Shown one piece after another: positions 40,269 through 50,974 of a stretch of 64,000 nt of DNA; within the stretch, counting starts at the first letter, position 1, and each line of letters opens with the position of its first letter. The notes beneath the pieces are model-generated. The model worked only from the letters and a program-made list of their open reading frames with translations, ran no database searches and was not told where the DNA came from. The stretch comes from Arenimonas sp. GDDSR-1. Its GTDB lineage: Bacteria > Pseudomonadota > Gammaproteobacteria > Xanthomonadales > Xanthomonadaceae. The translations under genes and the position numbers were made by a program. The stretch covers positions 1-64,000 of the forward strand of contig NZ_JAPDUI010000017.1 in NCBI RefSeq assembly GCF_025980345.1, in the 5' to 3' direction.

Positions 40269-42002
40269 CTACATGCCGCGCCCGAGCCGGCTTCGCTCCA
40301 TCCACCACAGCAGGCTGCTGGCCAGCACCCAGCCGAGGAACCACGGCCAAGGCGAGCCTGGCACCGGCACGCGTGATGCCATGGCCGCATCCGGAGCAGG
40401 CGTGACCAGTTTCAGCGTGGCGGCACGGCTCAGGCTGCGGCGGAGCGCTTCGCCTTCTTTCGGGGAGTGGACATAAAACGGCAACTGGTTTTCGTCGCTG
40501 TAAAGCGTGTACCAGCCCGCGGCCTGCGGCCAGAATCCGGCGCAGCCCCGGTTGCTTCCGGTGGTTTCAACACTGAGCGCCTGACGCTCGCTATCGGTCT
40601 GAACCGTGGCGCCGGGCTGCAACTGACAGAACACCATGCGCTCTTGCGGCCAGGCCAGATCTCCACGCCGAACCGGCGGCATTTCCGTCTGCGGACGCGC
40701 CAACATCGAAACCAGATCACTCCAGATCCGGCTATGGGCATCACCGTATCCGGCCAATGCCAGACGGAAGCTGTCCGATAAGAGCAGTACGCCGACACGG
40801 CCATTGCCCTGCGCCCGCCAGAGGGCCAAAGGTTCGCCCTGTGTGCCCGTCAGTACAATCCGGGCATCGGCAGCGCTGACGCGCACCGGCTGCCGGGTCA
40901 GTGTCGGCCAATCGGCGCTTCCGGCATCCGGCGTCAGCTGCACGCTCTGGGTCAGCGTCGCCGCGTCGATGCGCAGTCCCATCTGCCGGAAATCCGCCGC
41001 CGTCTGCGCCGACATCGGGCCGGTGACACGCAGCAGCAACCCAAGACCGTTTGCAACGGCTTCACGGATATTGCGCCGCTGACCGGCATCGAAATTCTGC
41101 CAGGCGCGTTCGTCGACGATCAGCATGTCCTGCTCGGCCAATGTTTCGGCCCGGATTGCGGAATCTTCGGTACGCACCGCCATGCCCGGTCCGAGGGCGA
41201 TATGGCTTTGCAGCTGCAGCCCCGCATCCAGTGCCCAGCGCCGGAGCGACTTCAGATCGGGCCCGGGGCCACCGGCATGACTGAGCAGTTTCATTGCCGT
41301 CGGTTGACTGACCGCAACCGGGACCGTGAAGTTCTCCCTGATCTTACCGGCGGAATCCAAGACCCGCAGTTGATAATTCACCCGCCCGGCGGCGCGTGCG
41401 ATATCGGACAGTGCGGCCTGCCCGGAGGCATCGACGGCTTTGGCATCAACCAATGCGCCGGAAGGGTCCCGCAGTTCGACCCGCGCATCGGCCATGCCGG
41501 ACACGCGGATGCGCAAGAGCCAACGGTGCCCGGTGCTGATCGATTCCGGCATCCAGAAATCGGTCAGTCCAATCGGCGGCGCGGAGGGCAGAAACCGGAC
41601 GCCCCGACCCGCCACGGCTTCGCGGTCACGCGCGGGCAGGCCGTCGCCGACGATGAGCAATTGTCCGATGTCGGGCGATCGACGGAGCAAACTGGCCAGA
41701 TCCGGAACGCGTGGCACCGCCAGCCCTGCCGGCGCTTCCGGCAAAGCGACGCGCTGGCCGACAGGAAGATTTCCGACGGTATCTGAGCCGGCCGTCATCA
41801 CCATGCGCTGGCCGACAGGCACCTGCCGCGTTGGTGGAATCAATGCGTAATACAGCATCAGCGCCGAAATAACGCTCAAGAGCAGCAATGCACCGGTGCG
41901 CCATGGGCGGAATGCATGGCGGCGCGCGGAAAGTAGAATCAGCGCCGCGCTGATCAGAACGGCAATCCCGAGCACAACCGCCAGTAGCGTCGATGACATC
42001 AT
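40269..42002 (-). CDS. Membrane protein with glutamine amidotransferase-like/BatA-associated architecture, unknown function
   Basis: N-terminal TM pair, large soluble region, C-terminal TM 'WPWFLGWVLASSLLWWMERSRLGRGM'; ATGA overlap with the DUF4175 gene. Confidence 0.7.
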   Translation of the reverse strand: MMSSTLLAVVLGIAVLISAALILLSARRHAFRPWRTGALLLLSVISALMLYYALIPPTRQVPVGQRMVMTAGSDTVGNLPVGQRVALPEAPAGLAVPRVPDLASLLRRSPDIGQLLIVGDGLPARDREAVAGRGVRFLPSAPPIGLTDFWMPESISTGHRWLLRIRVSGMADARVELRDPSGALVDAKAVDASGQAALSDIARAAGRVNYQLRVLDSAGKIRENFTVPVAVSQPTAMKLLSHAGGPGPDLKSLRRWALDAGLQLQSHIALGPGMAVRTEDSAIRAETLAEQDMLIVDERAWQNFDAGQRRNIREAVANGLGLLLRVTGPMSAQTAADFRQMGLRIDAATLTQSVQLTPDAGSADWPTLTRQPVRVSAADARIVLTGTQGEPLALWRAQGNGRVGVLLLSDSFRLALAGYGDAHSRIWSDLVSMLARPQTEMPPVRRGDLAWPQERMVFCQLQPGATVQTDSERQALSVETTGSNRGCAGFWPQAAGWYTLYSDENQLPFYVHSPKEGEALRRSLSRAATLKLVTPAPDAAMASRVPVPGSPWPWFLGWVLASSLLWWMERSRLGRGM

Positions 42003-44092
42003 GGTTGGCGTTCCTTTTGCAGTGCCCGTTGATAGGGACTTTCAACCGGCTGCAGACGCCGTGCTTTCGGCACGGCGGGCGGCTTGGCCAATACCGGCCA
42101 GAGCAGCGCTTTGACCGCTTCGCGGCAGCTGCGGCAATCGGGCCGGCTCTCCATTTCCGCCAGCGCCACTTTCAGACCCAGGGCATCGGGCAGGCGATCG
42201 CCATGATCGGCCATCCAGGTTTTCAAATCGGCCGTCTTCGGCGGATCCGCCGCATCGAGACTTTGCCAGAACGCCAGCAGCGGAGCGTCCTCGCGCACGG
42301 CGGCACGCAACTCGTCGTCGGGCGCCTTGAAACCGCTACGGTCGCCGCTGAGCCGCCGGCTTTCATCGATCGGCGGCAATTCGGGACCGACACGGGCCAG
42401 ATAGATCCGTTCAGCCTGTTGCACTTTCTTGATGAAGGCCAGAGCCCGGTATTCAAAGGGCAGCGCCTTGGCCGGTTCGGCCTGCCGCAGGTGCAGCTCG
42501 GCCTGCCACATTTCATTCAATGCCGAGCGCAGCAAGGATTTGGTTCCGGCATCGAGCAAGGTAGCGGCCTCCGGAATGTCATGCGTGTGTCCGAACTGCT
42601 CGAGGATGCTCTGATCGGAAACGGTTGCCGATTTTTCCGGCGCCTTGCCGCCGCCGTGGTCGTGACCGTCATCCGCGTGGTGCCCGCCGTCCTCCGACGG
42701 CGGTTCCGGGGTTTCGGATTCTTCGCCGAGGAACTGGCCGTAACGCAACCGAAGAACGCGCTGATCGACGCCGATGGTATCGGATCGGATTTCGAATTGC
42801 TCCCGGCTGAGTTTCTTCTTCTCGGCCAGCAGCTTTTCGGTGTCGATGATGATCTGGCGCTGGCTGCGGAAATAAGCCGGCATCACTTTTTTCAGCATGC
42901 CTTCGACGCCGCTGGCCTCATAGGCGTCTTCGACCGGCCAGCGCAGGATATACGCGGCGCTGACGGTGCTGTTGGCCTGCGGCCGGCGCCGGTCACCGAC
43001 GCGGAACTGCACAATCAGATCATCGCCGGCCTGCATGCCCAGCGCGGCCAGATCCAGCGTGGCCGCATAGCGCTGCCGTTTTGACGTTCCTTGGCCGATC
43101 AACGCGCGGCTACTGCTTTTGAATTGGATGTTCTCGCCGCTGCCTTGGGCCAATTGAATTTCCATGACCGCATCGGACAGACCGTAATCGTCTTCGGCCT
43201 CCAGCTGCAGCGGCCATGTGCGCTGCCCCGGGGCAAGCAGGCTCAGACTGCGGTCCGGAAGGCTGACGCGCCATTGCGGCGCCTGATCGGGAATGGCATC
43301 CAGACGCTGCCAGGGTTTGTTCTGCGCCTGCCCGTCGATGACCGCCCGGTACACATCCGAAGCCGTCATGACGGCATCCGCTGTCCAGGCATCGCCTTCG
43401 CGGTGCAGATCCACGTTGCGCCCGCTGAAAAACTGCAGCCGCACCTGCCCGGGTTGCGGCGCGAATCGCAATTGCCAGACAATGCGGCTGCCCTCCGGAA
43501 ATTTCGCCGGCAGACCGGTTTCATTCCGCGCAGGAAGTCCGGTGTATGCCGGTGGAATAATCCGAAGATGGGCCTCGATCAACTTTACCGGCGTACGCGC
43601 GACCGACTCCACGGTCGCTTGCGTTTTGAAGCGTCCGGCTTCCTGCGGCTTCGGCCAAAACAATGCGGCGGAAATCATGGCCAAGCTCAGCAGCAGCATT
43701 CCGGAAATCCACGCCATCGGGAACGGCCGGCGCAGATCCTGTTCCGGCAGGGCGGCCAGGCGCTGCTGGATGCGCTGACGCTGCAGGCCGACCAGAGGCG
43801 ATTCGGACGTCTGATGGCCAAACAGCAGATCCGCACTGTTTTCCAGAACAGGCAAGGCATCCAGACGCCTGATCAGCCACGCGTTATCCAGGCGCTGCAG
43901 CCGATGCCGCAGAATCAATCCGAACAGCGCGAGCGCAGCACCCAGAAAAACCCAGGCGGCAATCGCGCCGACACTTTTCCCGAGGAGGTAACACGCCGCC
44001 GCCAATGGCGGAAGACCGATTGCCAGAACGACGCCGACCTCACGCCAACGGGCCTGTGTGAGCCAACGCAGGGGACGCACAGGAACCGTCAT
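41999..44092 (-). CDS. DUF4175-family membrane protein
   Basis: N-terminal TM helices then long coiled/beta region; 'LRLRYGQFLGEESE', 'YFRSQRQIIIDTEKLLAEKKKLS'. Confidence 0.75.
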   Translation of the reverse strand: MTVPVRPLRWLTQARWREVGVVLAIGLPPLAAACYLLGKSVGAIAAWVFLGAALALFGLILRHRLQRLDNAWLIRRLDALPVLENSADLLFGHQTSESPLVGLQRQRIQQRLAALPEQDLRRPFPMAWISGMLLLSLAMISAALFWPKPQEAGRFKTQATVESVARTPVKLIEAHLRIIPPAYTGLPARNETGLPAKFPEGSRIVWQLRFAPQPGQVRLQFFSGRNVDLHREGDAWTADAVMTASDVYRAVIDGQAQNKPWQRLDAIPDQAPQWRVSLPDRSLSLLAPGQRTWPLQLEAEDDYGLSDAVMEIQLAQGSGENIQFKSSSRALIGQGTSKRQRYAATLDLAALGMQAGDDLIVQFRVGDRRRPQANSTVSAAYILRWPVEDAYEASGVEGMLKKVMPAYFRSQRQIIIDTEKLLAEKKKLSREQFEIRSDTIGVDQRVLRLRYGQFLGEESETPEPPSEDGGHHADDGHDHGGGKAPEKSATVSDQSILEQFGHTHDIPEAATLLDAGTKSLLRSALNEMWQAELHLRQAEPAKALPFEYRALAFIKKVQQAERIYLARVGPELPPIDESRRLSGDRSGFKAPDDELRAAVREDAPLLAFWQSLDAADPPKTADLKTWMADHGDRLPDALGLKVALAEMESRPDCRSCREAVKALLWPVLAKPPAVPKARRLQPVESPYQRALQKERQP

Positions 44093-45229
44093 GCCGGCGG
44101 GCTCCGCGCCGGCCGCGTGGCCAGCACGCGTTCGGCAAGAAACAACAGGGCAATGGCCATCATCAGCCACGGCTGCAGTGGCTGCGGATCGGGAATGGTT
44201 CGCGCGGCGCCGGTACGGGGTCGCTGATTCAACGCCGATGCCGTGTCGGGCTGAGGCATTGCCGTCAGCACCGCCTGTAATTGATCGGGAAAGGCGGCAT
44301 CAAGCAGTTGCGGCGTCTGCGAACCGTTCAAGGGCTGTCGCCACTGCAATATGCGGCCTTCGCCCAAGGCCTGCTGCTCAAGCAGGATGCTACCGTCTTC
44401 CGTGCGCCAAAGCACGTCAGACATGCCGGCATCGGTTAGCGCATCCGGCGCGAGCATGAGCGTACCGCCCGCCCGCCGTTTCCGGAATTTTGCCGGCGGA
44501 CAGAACCACCCAGATCCGCGCCGATGCCGGTGGCGTAGCCTCCGCGGCAAGCAAGGGCAGATCGCGTTGCTGCGCCTCCGGCAGCTGCGCCTGCCAGACC
44601 CGGTAGGCCGCGCGGAAATAGCGCGCACGGTCTGCATTTGCAGGATCGGCAGTCAGCACCATGGCCGGAACTTCAGGCTGCGACGCGGTCTCGCGCGTCC
44701 GGCCTTTGACCACCCGCCATTCCACCGCACGCTGCAAGCGAGGCCGCTCGGCATCCCAACCATGCAGGCGTTCCGGCACCAGTACCGTCAAGCGGGTTTT
44801 GGCCGGTAGTCGTGCATCCAGTTCGCGCAGCAGACTGGCCACCGGAACCGCTGTCGGCGGCAGTGGACGGTCCGCTTCGGGAAAGCCGGGCGCCAGCCAA
44901 TGCCTGCTCACCGAGGACCCCGAGGGCAGCTCGGCATCAGGTGGCCAGATGACGCCCGGCACCGCCACCAGCCAATGCGCCGGAGCCGACGTGTGCTGAC
45001 GGACGGGAATCGCCAGAAAAAGTACAAGCAGCGCCAGCAGAAGCAGGCGAAGCAGCAGCAACAGCCATTCCTGCACGATCGGCTGACGCCGTGGACGGAA
45101 ACGGGCCTGCAGCCAGCGCAAGGCGGCAAAATCGGTGCGCTGCTGCTGTGAGCGTCGGCTCAGATGGATCAGCACCGGCAGCGCCAAGGCCAGCAAGGCC
45201 AGAAATGCGGAAGGCAGCAGGAAATTCAT
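44089..45229 (-). pseudogene. BatA-domain membrane protein interrupted by a frameshift (frame 1: 45229-44417; frame 2 resumes at about 44480-44089)
   Basis: N-terminal 'FLLPSAFLALLALALPVLIHLSRRSQQQRTDFAALRWL' BatA motif; removing one GCGG unit (or one base) at 44465-44476 joins both frames into about 378 aa ending in a TM helix and an ATGA overlap with DUF4175. Confidence 0.75.
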
Positions 45230-46131
45230 GCGCTTTCCTGAAAGCGCGCCTTGCCCTGCGCGAACAGACGTACCAAGGGCGCGTCGAGGCGCTCATCCAG
45301 AACATACGGCACATGCCGGATGCCGGCCGAAGTCAGACGCAGCGCCAGTTCTTTGCAGGCGGCGGAAAACGCACGCAGATAGTCCTCGCGGGCGGCGGCG
45401 GCATCGGTCAGCAGGGCCGCGCCGGATTCGACATCGATGAAGCGCCGGCCATCGCGGAATGGAAAGTCGCGCTCTTCGACGGTCAGGATCTGGATATTCA
45501 GTACCTCGCGTCGGGCGGCGGCTAGCCGTTCAATCAAGGCCAGGGCACGCTCGTCGAAATCGTCGCTGAGCAGCAGCACCAGATCGTTGGCGTGGATGCG
45601 CTCCCAGATCGGCCGACAGGCGGCTTCATCCGGCCAGGCGCCCGCTGCCGACAACGCGCTCAAGGCCTGCAGACAACGGTCGCGGTGACGGGTGCCGCTG
45701 CCGGCATTGATGACCTGCAGTCGGTCACCGCTGACCGCAATCAGGCCGAAACGGTCGCCCTGCCGGCAGGCCAGCTCGAACAGACAGGCGGCCTGTGCTT
45801 TCGCGGCCTGCAGCCGGCTCCAGCCGGGCCGTGCGGCATCCGATTGCGCCATCGAAGCACTGGCGTCGAGCAGCACCCAGGCGGCCAGTGGACTGTCGCG
45901 CTCGGATTCACGCACGAAGAATTTATCGGAGCGCGCGTACAGTTTCCAGTCGATCTGGCGCGGCTCGTCGCCCGGCTCATAAGCGCGGTACTGGGCGAAC
46001 TCCATGCCGGCGCCGCGTGAACGGCTGTGATGCTGGCCGATGCCGAGCGCGCCCGATACCCGGCGCGAGACCAGACGCAGCCCTTTCAGGCGCGCCCGGA
46101 CATCAGCGGGAATCAGATCGGGTCCGGCCAT
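45226..46131 (-). CDS. DUF58 domain protein
   Basis: 'GMEFAQYRAYEPGDEPRQIDWKLYARSDKFFVRESERDSPLAAWVLLDASASM'. Confidence 0.93.
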   Translation of the reverse strand: MAGPDLIPADVRARLKGLRLVSRRVSGALGIGQHHSRSRGAGMEFAQYRAYEPGDEPRQIDWKLYARSDKFFVRESERDSPLAAWVLLDASASMAQSDAARPGWSRLQAAKAQAACLFELACRQGDRFGLIAVSGDRLQVINAGSGTRHRDRCLQALSALSAAGAWPDEAACRPIWERIHANDLVLLLSDDFDERALALIERLAAARREVLNIQILTVEERDFPFRDGRRFIDVESGAALLTDAAAAREDYLRAFSAACKELALRLTSAGIRHVPYVLDERLDAPLVRLFAQGKARFQESA

Positions 46132-46142
46132 GGCGTTTGGGC

Positions 46143-47168
46143 TCAGTGCGGGTATGGAACCGCAGCCAGCAGCAGGGCCACCACGTCATCGGCGCTCTTT
46201 TGTTCGGCTTCGGCCATGAAGGTCAGCAACAGGCGGTGGCGCAGCACCGGTGCCGCCAATGCGCGGACGTCGTCCTCGGTGACCGCAAAGCGGCCGTGGA
46301 TGAGTGCACGCGCCTTGGCGCTGAGCACCAGTGCCTGTCCGGCACGCGGACCGGCGCCCCACTTCACCCATTGCCCGATGCCCGGTGTTTCGGACTGCGG
46401 CCGGCTGGCACGCACCAGACGGTTGATCCAGGCCAGCATGTCGGCGCTGATGTGGACCTCGCGTACCAGTTTCTGCAGGCCGAGCACGGCCTCGCCGGCC
46501 ATCACCGTCGGCACCCGCGAAGATCCGCTGCCGGTGGTCTGCATCAGGATGTCGCGCTCTTCGTCTTCGCTGGGATAGTCGACGCGGATATGCAGCAGGA
46601 ATCGGTCGAGCTGCGCTTCCGGCAGCGGATAGGTGCCGGCCTGCTCCAGCGGATTCTGCGTTGCCAGAACGAAAAACGGTTCCGGCAGGGCATGCGTGAC
46701 GCCGGCATAACTGACGGTATGTTCCTGCATGGCCTCCAGCAGGGCGGCCTGGGTCTTCGGCGGCGTGCGGTTGAGCTCGTCGGCCAGCAGCAGGTTGGTG
46801 AACACCGGACCGGGCTGGAATTTGAAGTGGCGTTTGCCGGTACCGTGGTCCTCTTCCAGGATTTCGGTCCCGAGGATATCGCTCGGCATCAGATCGGGTG
46901 TGAACTGGATGCGCCGGAACGCCAGTGCCAGCGCCTGCCCGAGTGAACGAACCAACAGGGTCTTGCCCAGGCCCGGAACGCCCTCGAGCAGACAGTGACC
47001 GCCGGCCAGCAAACCGATCAACAGTTGTTCGACCACCGCATCCTGGCCGACGATGGCCTTGGCAATGGCGGCGCGCAGCGCGCCGAGCTGGTCGAGGGTG
47101 GCTTGGATATCGGCTTCGGTACTGGTCATGGCGGGCTTTTCCGGTTGGGGTTTCATGGCATCAGGCAT
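46143..47168 (-). CDS. MoxR-family AAA+ ATPase
   Basis: 'GGHCLLEGVPGLGKTLLVRSLGQAL', 'LLADELNRTPPKTQAALLEAMQE', 'FFVLATQNPLEQAGTYPLPEAQLDRF'. Confidence 0.95.
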   Translation of the reverse strand: MPDAMKPQPEKPAMTSTEADIQATLDQLGALRAAIAKAIVGQDAVVEQLLIGLLAGGHCLLEGVPGLGKTLLVRSLGQALALAFRRIQFTPDLMPSDILGTEILEEDHGTGKRHFKFQPGPVFTNLLLADELNRTPPKTQAALLEAMQEHTVSYAGVTHALPEPFFVLATQNPLEQAGTYPLPEAQLDRFLLHIRVDYPSEDEERDILMQTTGSGSSRVPTVMAGEAVLGLQKLVREVHISADMLAWINRLVRASRPQSETPGIGQWVKWGAGPRAGQALVLSAKARALIHGRFAVTEDDVRALAAPVLRHRLLLTFMAEAEQKSADDVVALLLAAVPYPH

Positions 47169-47856
47169 TGAGGGCGTACATCACGATATTGACCGCGAAC
47201 TTGGTATTGTCTTCGGCCAGAAAGCGCTTGTTGCGCCAATCGTAATCCCACTCGCAGCCGTAATCTTTGTTGCTGTAAAGCAGACCGAGGCGGCCATCGA
47301 ATTCGATGCCCTTGAGGTAATCGTGCACGATGTCGTCACCCCATCCGTTCAATTCGAAACCGGTGGTCGGCGGCTCGCTGAAGCGGAAAAAACTCGAATA
47401 CAGCGGGTGGGTATTGGGAATCTTGCGCAGCGCCTTCGGCCCGAAAATGGAGGTCATCTGCGCCTCGAAGGACTTGGCGAACAGGCCGTCGATGTCATGG
47501 TTGCAGTCATCGACGAAAATGAAGCCGCCGCTGCGCAGATAGGCCTCGAAGTTGCGGCGCTCGGCCGGACTGAACTGCACCAGTTTGTGTCCGGCCAGAT
47601 AGCAGAACGGGGCCAGACGCATTTTCGGATCCGACAGGGCGATCACGTGTTCTTTCGGATCGACGCGCAGACTGGTGTAATCGATCAGCGAGGTGATGAT
47701 GTTGGACGGCATGCGCGCATCCACATCCCAGTCTCCGGATTCGTACATCAGCCGGGTGAAGCGGAAATCGTATTCAGGGCCTGCGGCGGCCATGCGCGGC
47801 AGTGCGGCCATCGCCGCACCGCCGAACATCAAACGCAGGAAGTCGGCACGGTCCAT
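47161..47856 (-). CDS. DUF4159 domain protein with signal sequence
   Basis: 'FRFTRLMYESGDWDVDARMPSNIITSLIDYTSLRVDPKEHVIALSDPKMRLAPFCYLAGHKLVQFSPAERRNFEAYLRSGGFIFVDDCN'. Confidence 0.85.
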   Translation of the reverse strand: MDRADFLRLMFGGAAMAALPRMAAAGPEYDFRFTRLMYESGDWDVDARMPSNIITSLIDYTSLRVDPKEHVIALSDPKMRLAPFCYLAGHKLVQFSPAERRNFEAYLRSGGFIFVDDCNHDIDGLFAKSFEAQMTSIFGPKALRKIPNTHPLYSSFFRFSEPPTTGFELNGWGDDIVHDYLKGIEFDGRLGLLYSNKDYGCEWDYDWRNKRFLAEDNTKFAVNIVMYALNA

Positions 47857-47872
47857 GCCGGCTCCCGGGACA

Positions 47873-49207
47873 TCACACGGCGTCCGACAGCGAGGTGAAG
47901 GTGAAGTCGCGGATCTTCATCGGCGGAATCATCATCACGAACGGGGATTCGTCGTCACCGAGGCGGATCGGTTTGCCGAGTTCTTCGATGTTGTTGAGCA
48001 TGATCACCGGCGACTCGTTGAAACGGAAATTCTTGATCGGGTACTTGATCTCGCCGTTCTCGATGTAGAAGGTTCCGTCGCGGGTCAGACCGGTCAGCAG
48101 CACGGTCTGCGGGTCGACCATGCGGATGTACCAGGTGCGGGTGACCAGAATGCCTTTGGCCGTGCCCTTGACCAGATCCATGGTGGACTTGGTGCCGCCG
48201 GCCATGATCAGGTTGCCGGGCGAACCCTTGGCTTCCTTGCCCTTGAGCTTGGCCCAATAGCGGGAATATTCAAGATAGGACACCTTGCCCTTGTCGATGA
48301 TGGTCATCTTCTCGCGCGGCAGGCCCTCGCCATCCCAGGGCATCACCGGCACATCCGGATTCCAGGGGTCGCTGGTCAGGGTCACGCGCGGATCGAAGAC
48401 CTGCTCGCCGAGCTTGTTGCCGCCGCCCTTTTTGGTCAGGAAGCTGCGGCCTTCATCGGCCTGGCGGGCATCGAAGCCGTTCATCATGAAGGAAATCAGA
48501 CCGGCGGAAGCGGCCGGCTCGAGAATGACGGTGTATTTGCCCGGCTCCAGCGCTTTCGCGCCGCGCGAACCCTTGGCCTTCTGGATGGCGGTCTGGATTT
48601 CACGCGAAGCTTTGAAGTCCTCCAGACTGCCGGCATTGCGGGCGACCCAGCCGGAACCGGTACCGTCATCGGTGCGCACGGTGCAGGTGTAATCCAGGCC
48701 GGTCGACTGCTGGTAGGCGAAATTGCCGTTGCTGTTGGCCGAAGCGAAGAAACCGACGCTGTCGGACAGGAAACCGGCGGCGATCAGCCCGTCGTTCTTG
48801 CACGGATTGATGGAATCGGCGGCGACCTGGGCGCGGTACTCCGGGGTGATCGCGGCGATGCCGGCATTGTAGGTCGGCGTCGGTTTATAGGTCTGCTTGC
48901 CGATGGCCGGAACGAATTCCTCGTTTTCCGGCGCCAGCCGTGCCAGCTCCTCGGCACGTCGGACCACGCGGGCCAGCGATTCGTCGTCGAATTCATTGAT
49001 GGTGGCGACGCCGACGCGCTTGCCGAAAGCGACCTGCACCGCCAGTTCGGCATTGGTGACGATGCCGCTGGTGGACACGTTGTTCAGCGCGAAGCGGATG
49101 TTGCCGTTGATGCCGCCGCCGAGGGTGGCGGTGCATTCGTCGGCCTTGCTCAGCGCGATGACCTTGTCGAGGATCGCTTTGGCCTGTTGTTCCGTATACA
49201 TGCTCAT
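47873..49207 (-). CDS. TldE/PmbA-like metalloprotease subunit
   Basis: TldD/PmbA scaffold, no HExxxH; 'TTSLMNGFDARQADEG'-like region, 'TWYIRMVDPQTVLLTGLTRDGTFYIENGEIKYPIKNFRFNESP'. Confidence 0.88.
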   Translation of the reverse strand: MSMYTEQQAKAILDKVIALSKADECTATLGGGINGNIRFALNNVSTSGIVTNAELAVQVAFGKRVGVATINEFDDESLARVVRRAEELARLAPENEEFVPAIGKQTYKPTPTYNAGIAAITPEYRAQVAADSINPCKNDGLIAAGFLSDSVGFFASANSNGNFAYQQSTGLDYTCTVRTDDGTGSGWVARNAGSLEDFKASREIQTAIQKAKGSRGAKALEPGKYTVILEPAASAGLISFMMNGFDARQADEGRSFLTKKGGGNKLGEQVFDPRVTLTSDPWNPDVPVMPWDGEGLPREKMTIIDKGKVSYLEYSRYWAKLKGKEAKGSPGNLIMAGGTKSTMDLVKGTAKGILVTRTWYIRMVDPQTVLLTGLTRDGTFYIENGEIKYPIKNFRFNESPVIMLNNIEELGKPIRLGDDESPFVMMIPPMKIRDFTFTSLSDAV

Positions 49208-49234
49208 GGATGCTTGCTCCTGTAGTGAGGTCGG

Positions 49235-50860
49235 TTAGCCCAGGGACCGGGCCGTGCTGATGACGTTGATGCCGTCGAAGCGCGCGGTGCTGGAACCGTG
49301 CGAGACCGCGGAAACCTGGCCGGGCTGGCCCTTGCCGTCGAAGAACGAACCGCCGAAACGGTAATCGCGCTCGTCGCAGACGGCCGAACAGGCGTTCCAG
49401 AATTCCGGAGTGCGGATCTGGTAGGCGACGTCCTCGACCATGCCTTTGATCTTGCCGTTTTCGATTTCGTAGAACAGCTGGCCGCCGAACTGGGCGTTGT
49501 AGCGCTGCTGGTCGATCGAGAACGAGCCGTCGCCGATGATGTAGATGCCCTTCTCGACATCCTTGATCATGTCGGCCACCGACAGCGGGGACTTGCCCGG
49601 TGCCAGCGAAACGTTGGCCATGCGCTGGAACTGCACGCTCGACCAGGAGTCGGCGTAGCAGCAGCCGTGCGATTCGGTTTCACCGATGATGTGGGCCTGG
49701 TCGCGGATGGCCTGGTAATTGACCAGCGTACCGTCCTTGATCAGATCCCAGCGCTTGGTCTTGACGCCTTCGTCGTCGAAACCGACGGCGCCGAGGGTGT
49801 TCGGCTGGACTTTGTCGGCGAAGATGGTGACCTTGTCGCTGCCGTATTTGAATTTGTCCTTCAGCTTGTCGAGCGTGGCGAAGCTGGTGCCGGCGTAGTT
49901 GGCTTCGTAGCCGAGCACGCGGTCGAGTTCGAGCGGATGGCCGACCGATTCATGGATGGTCAGCCAGGTATGGGTCGGATCCAGCACCAGATCGTATTTG
50001 CCCGGCTTGACCGACGGCGCTTTCAGTTTCTGCTGCGCCTGCTTGGCGGCGGCGACGGCGTCTTCCTTCATGTCGAAGCGGTCGTTGTAGACCATCAGGC
50101 CATTGGGCAGTTCGATGTGGCGGTCGCCGTCGAGGTACTCATAGCCCATGCCCATCGGCGAGGACATGCTGTCGCGGCTGCGGAACTTGCCGGTGGCTTT
50201 GTCGATGGCGGTGACAGTGAAGGTCGGCCAGATCCGGTGCACGTCCTGGTCGATGTAGGATCCGTCGGTGGAGGCGAAATACTTCTGCTCGTTGACCAGG
50301 AACAGCATCGAGTTGACGAAGTTGGCGCCGGCGGCCATGGCCGCGCTGTTGGCGGAAAGCAGCAGGTCGACCTTGTCCTTGACCGGCACTTCCATGGCGT
50401 TTTTCCTGATCGGCGTGGCCCAGGATACTTCGCCGACGCCCTTGACCGGGGCCAGCTGCACCGGCTTGGTCTGTGATTTGGAGTTGGCCTTGGCGATGGC
50501 GACCGCCTGCTGCGCGGCCTTGGCCACGCCGGCGTTGCTGAGATCGCTGGTGGCGGCGAAGCCCCAGGTGCCATTGGCGATGACCCGGATGCCGGCACCG
50601 ATGGACTCGGTGTTGACCACATTCTGCACCTTGTCTTCGCGGGTAATCACGAACTGGCGCATGTAGCGCCCGATGCGGACGTCGCAGTAGCTGGCGCCGG
50701 CGCCGGTCGCGGCGTTCAGGGCGATGTCGGCCAGCACCTTCTTGCGCGCCGGATCCATTTTGGTCAGCAGTGCCTCGGCCGCCACGGCATTGCCGAAGCC
50801 GGGAATCATGAAGCCGCTCAGGCCGAGGCCCGATGCCGCCAAGAAATGTCGTCTATCCAT
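49235..50860 (-). CDS. TldD-like metalloprotease with Tat-like signal (copy 2)
   Basis: 'MDRRHFLAASGLGLSGFMIPGFGNAVAAEA'; 'LTIHESVGHPLELDRVLGYEANYAGTSFA' (HExxxH). Confidence 0.9.
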   Translation of the reverse strand: MDRRHFLAASGLGLSGFMIPGFGNAVAAEALLTKMDPARKKVLADIALNAATGAGASYCDVRIGRYMRQFVITREDKVQNVVNTESIGAGIRVIANGTWGFAATSDLSNAGVAKAAQQAVAIAKANSKSQTKPVQLAPVKGVGEVSWATPIRKNAMEVPVKDKVDLLLSANSAAMAAGANFVNSMLFLVNEQKYFASTDGSYIDQDVHRIWPTFTVTAIDKATGKFRSRDSMSSPMGMGYEYLDGDRHIELPNGLMVYNDRFDMKEDAVAAAKQAQQKLKAPSVKPGKYDLVLDPTHTWLTIHESVGHPLELDRVLGYEANYAGTSFATLDKLKDKFKYGSDKVTIFADKVQPNTLGAVGFDDEGVKTKRWDLIKDGTLVNYQAIRDQAHIIGETESHGCCYADSWSSVQFQRMANVSLAPGKSPLSVADMIKDVEKGIYIIGDGSFSIDQQRYNAQFGGQLFYEIENGKIKGMVEDVAYQIRTPEFWNACSAVCDERDYRFGGSFFDGKGQPGQVSAVSHGSSTARFDGINVISTARSLG

Positions 50861-50974
50861 CGCAGTGCTCCTGGGTTGAATGGGGGTGCGTCCCGCCGGC
50901 AGGCGGTTGGCGAATCCCCATCATAGTGAAGGCCGTGCGGCAATGGCATAGCCCATAAGTCATGCCGGCGGGAT

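Noticed and set aside
47693-50476. Long plus-strand ORFs (510 and 392 aa) antisense to the TldE/TldD genes
   Set aside because: Shadow ORFs opposite well-supported TldD/PmbA genes; no RBS or domain support.
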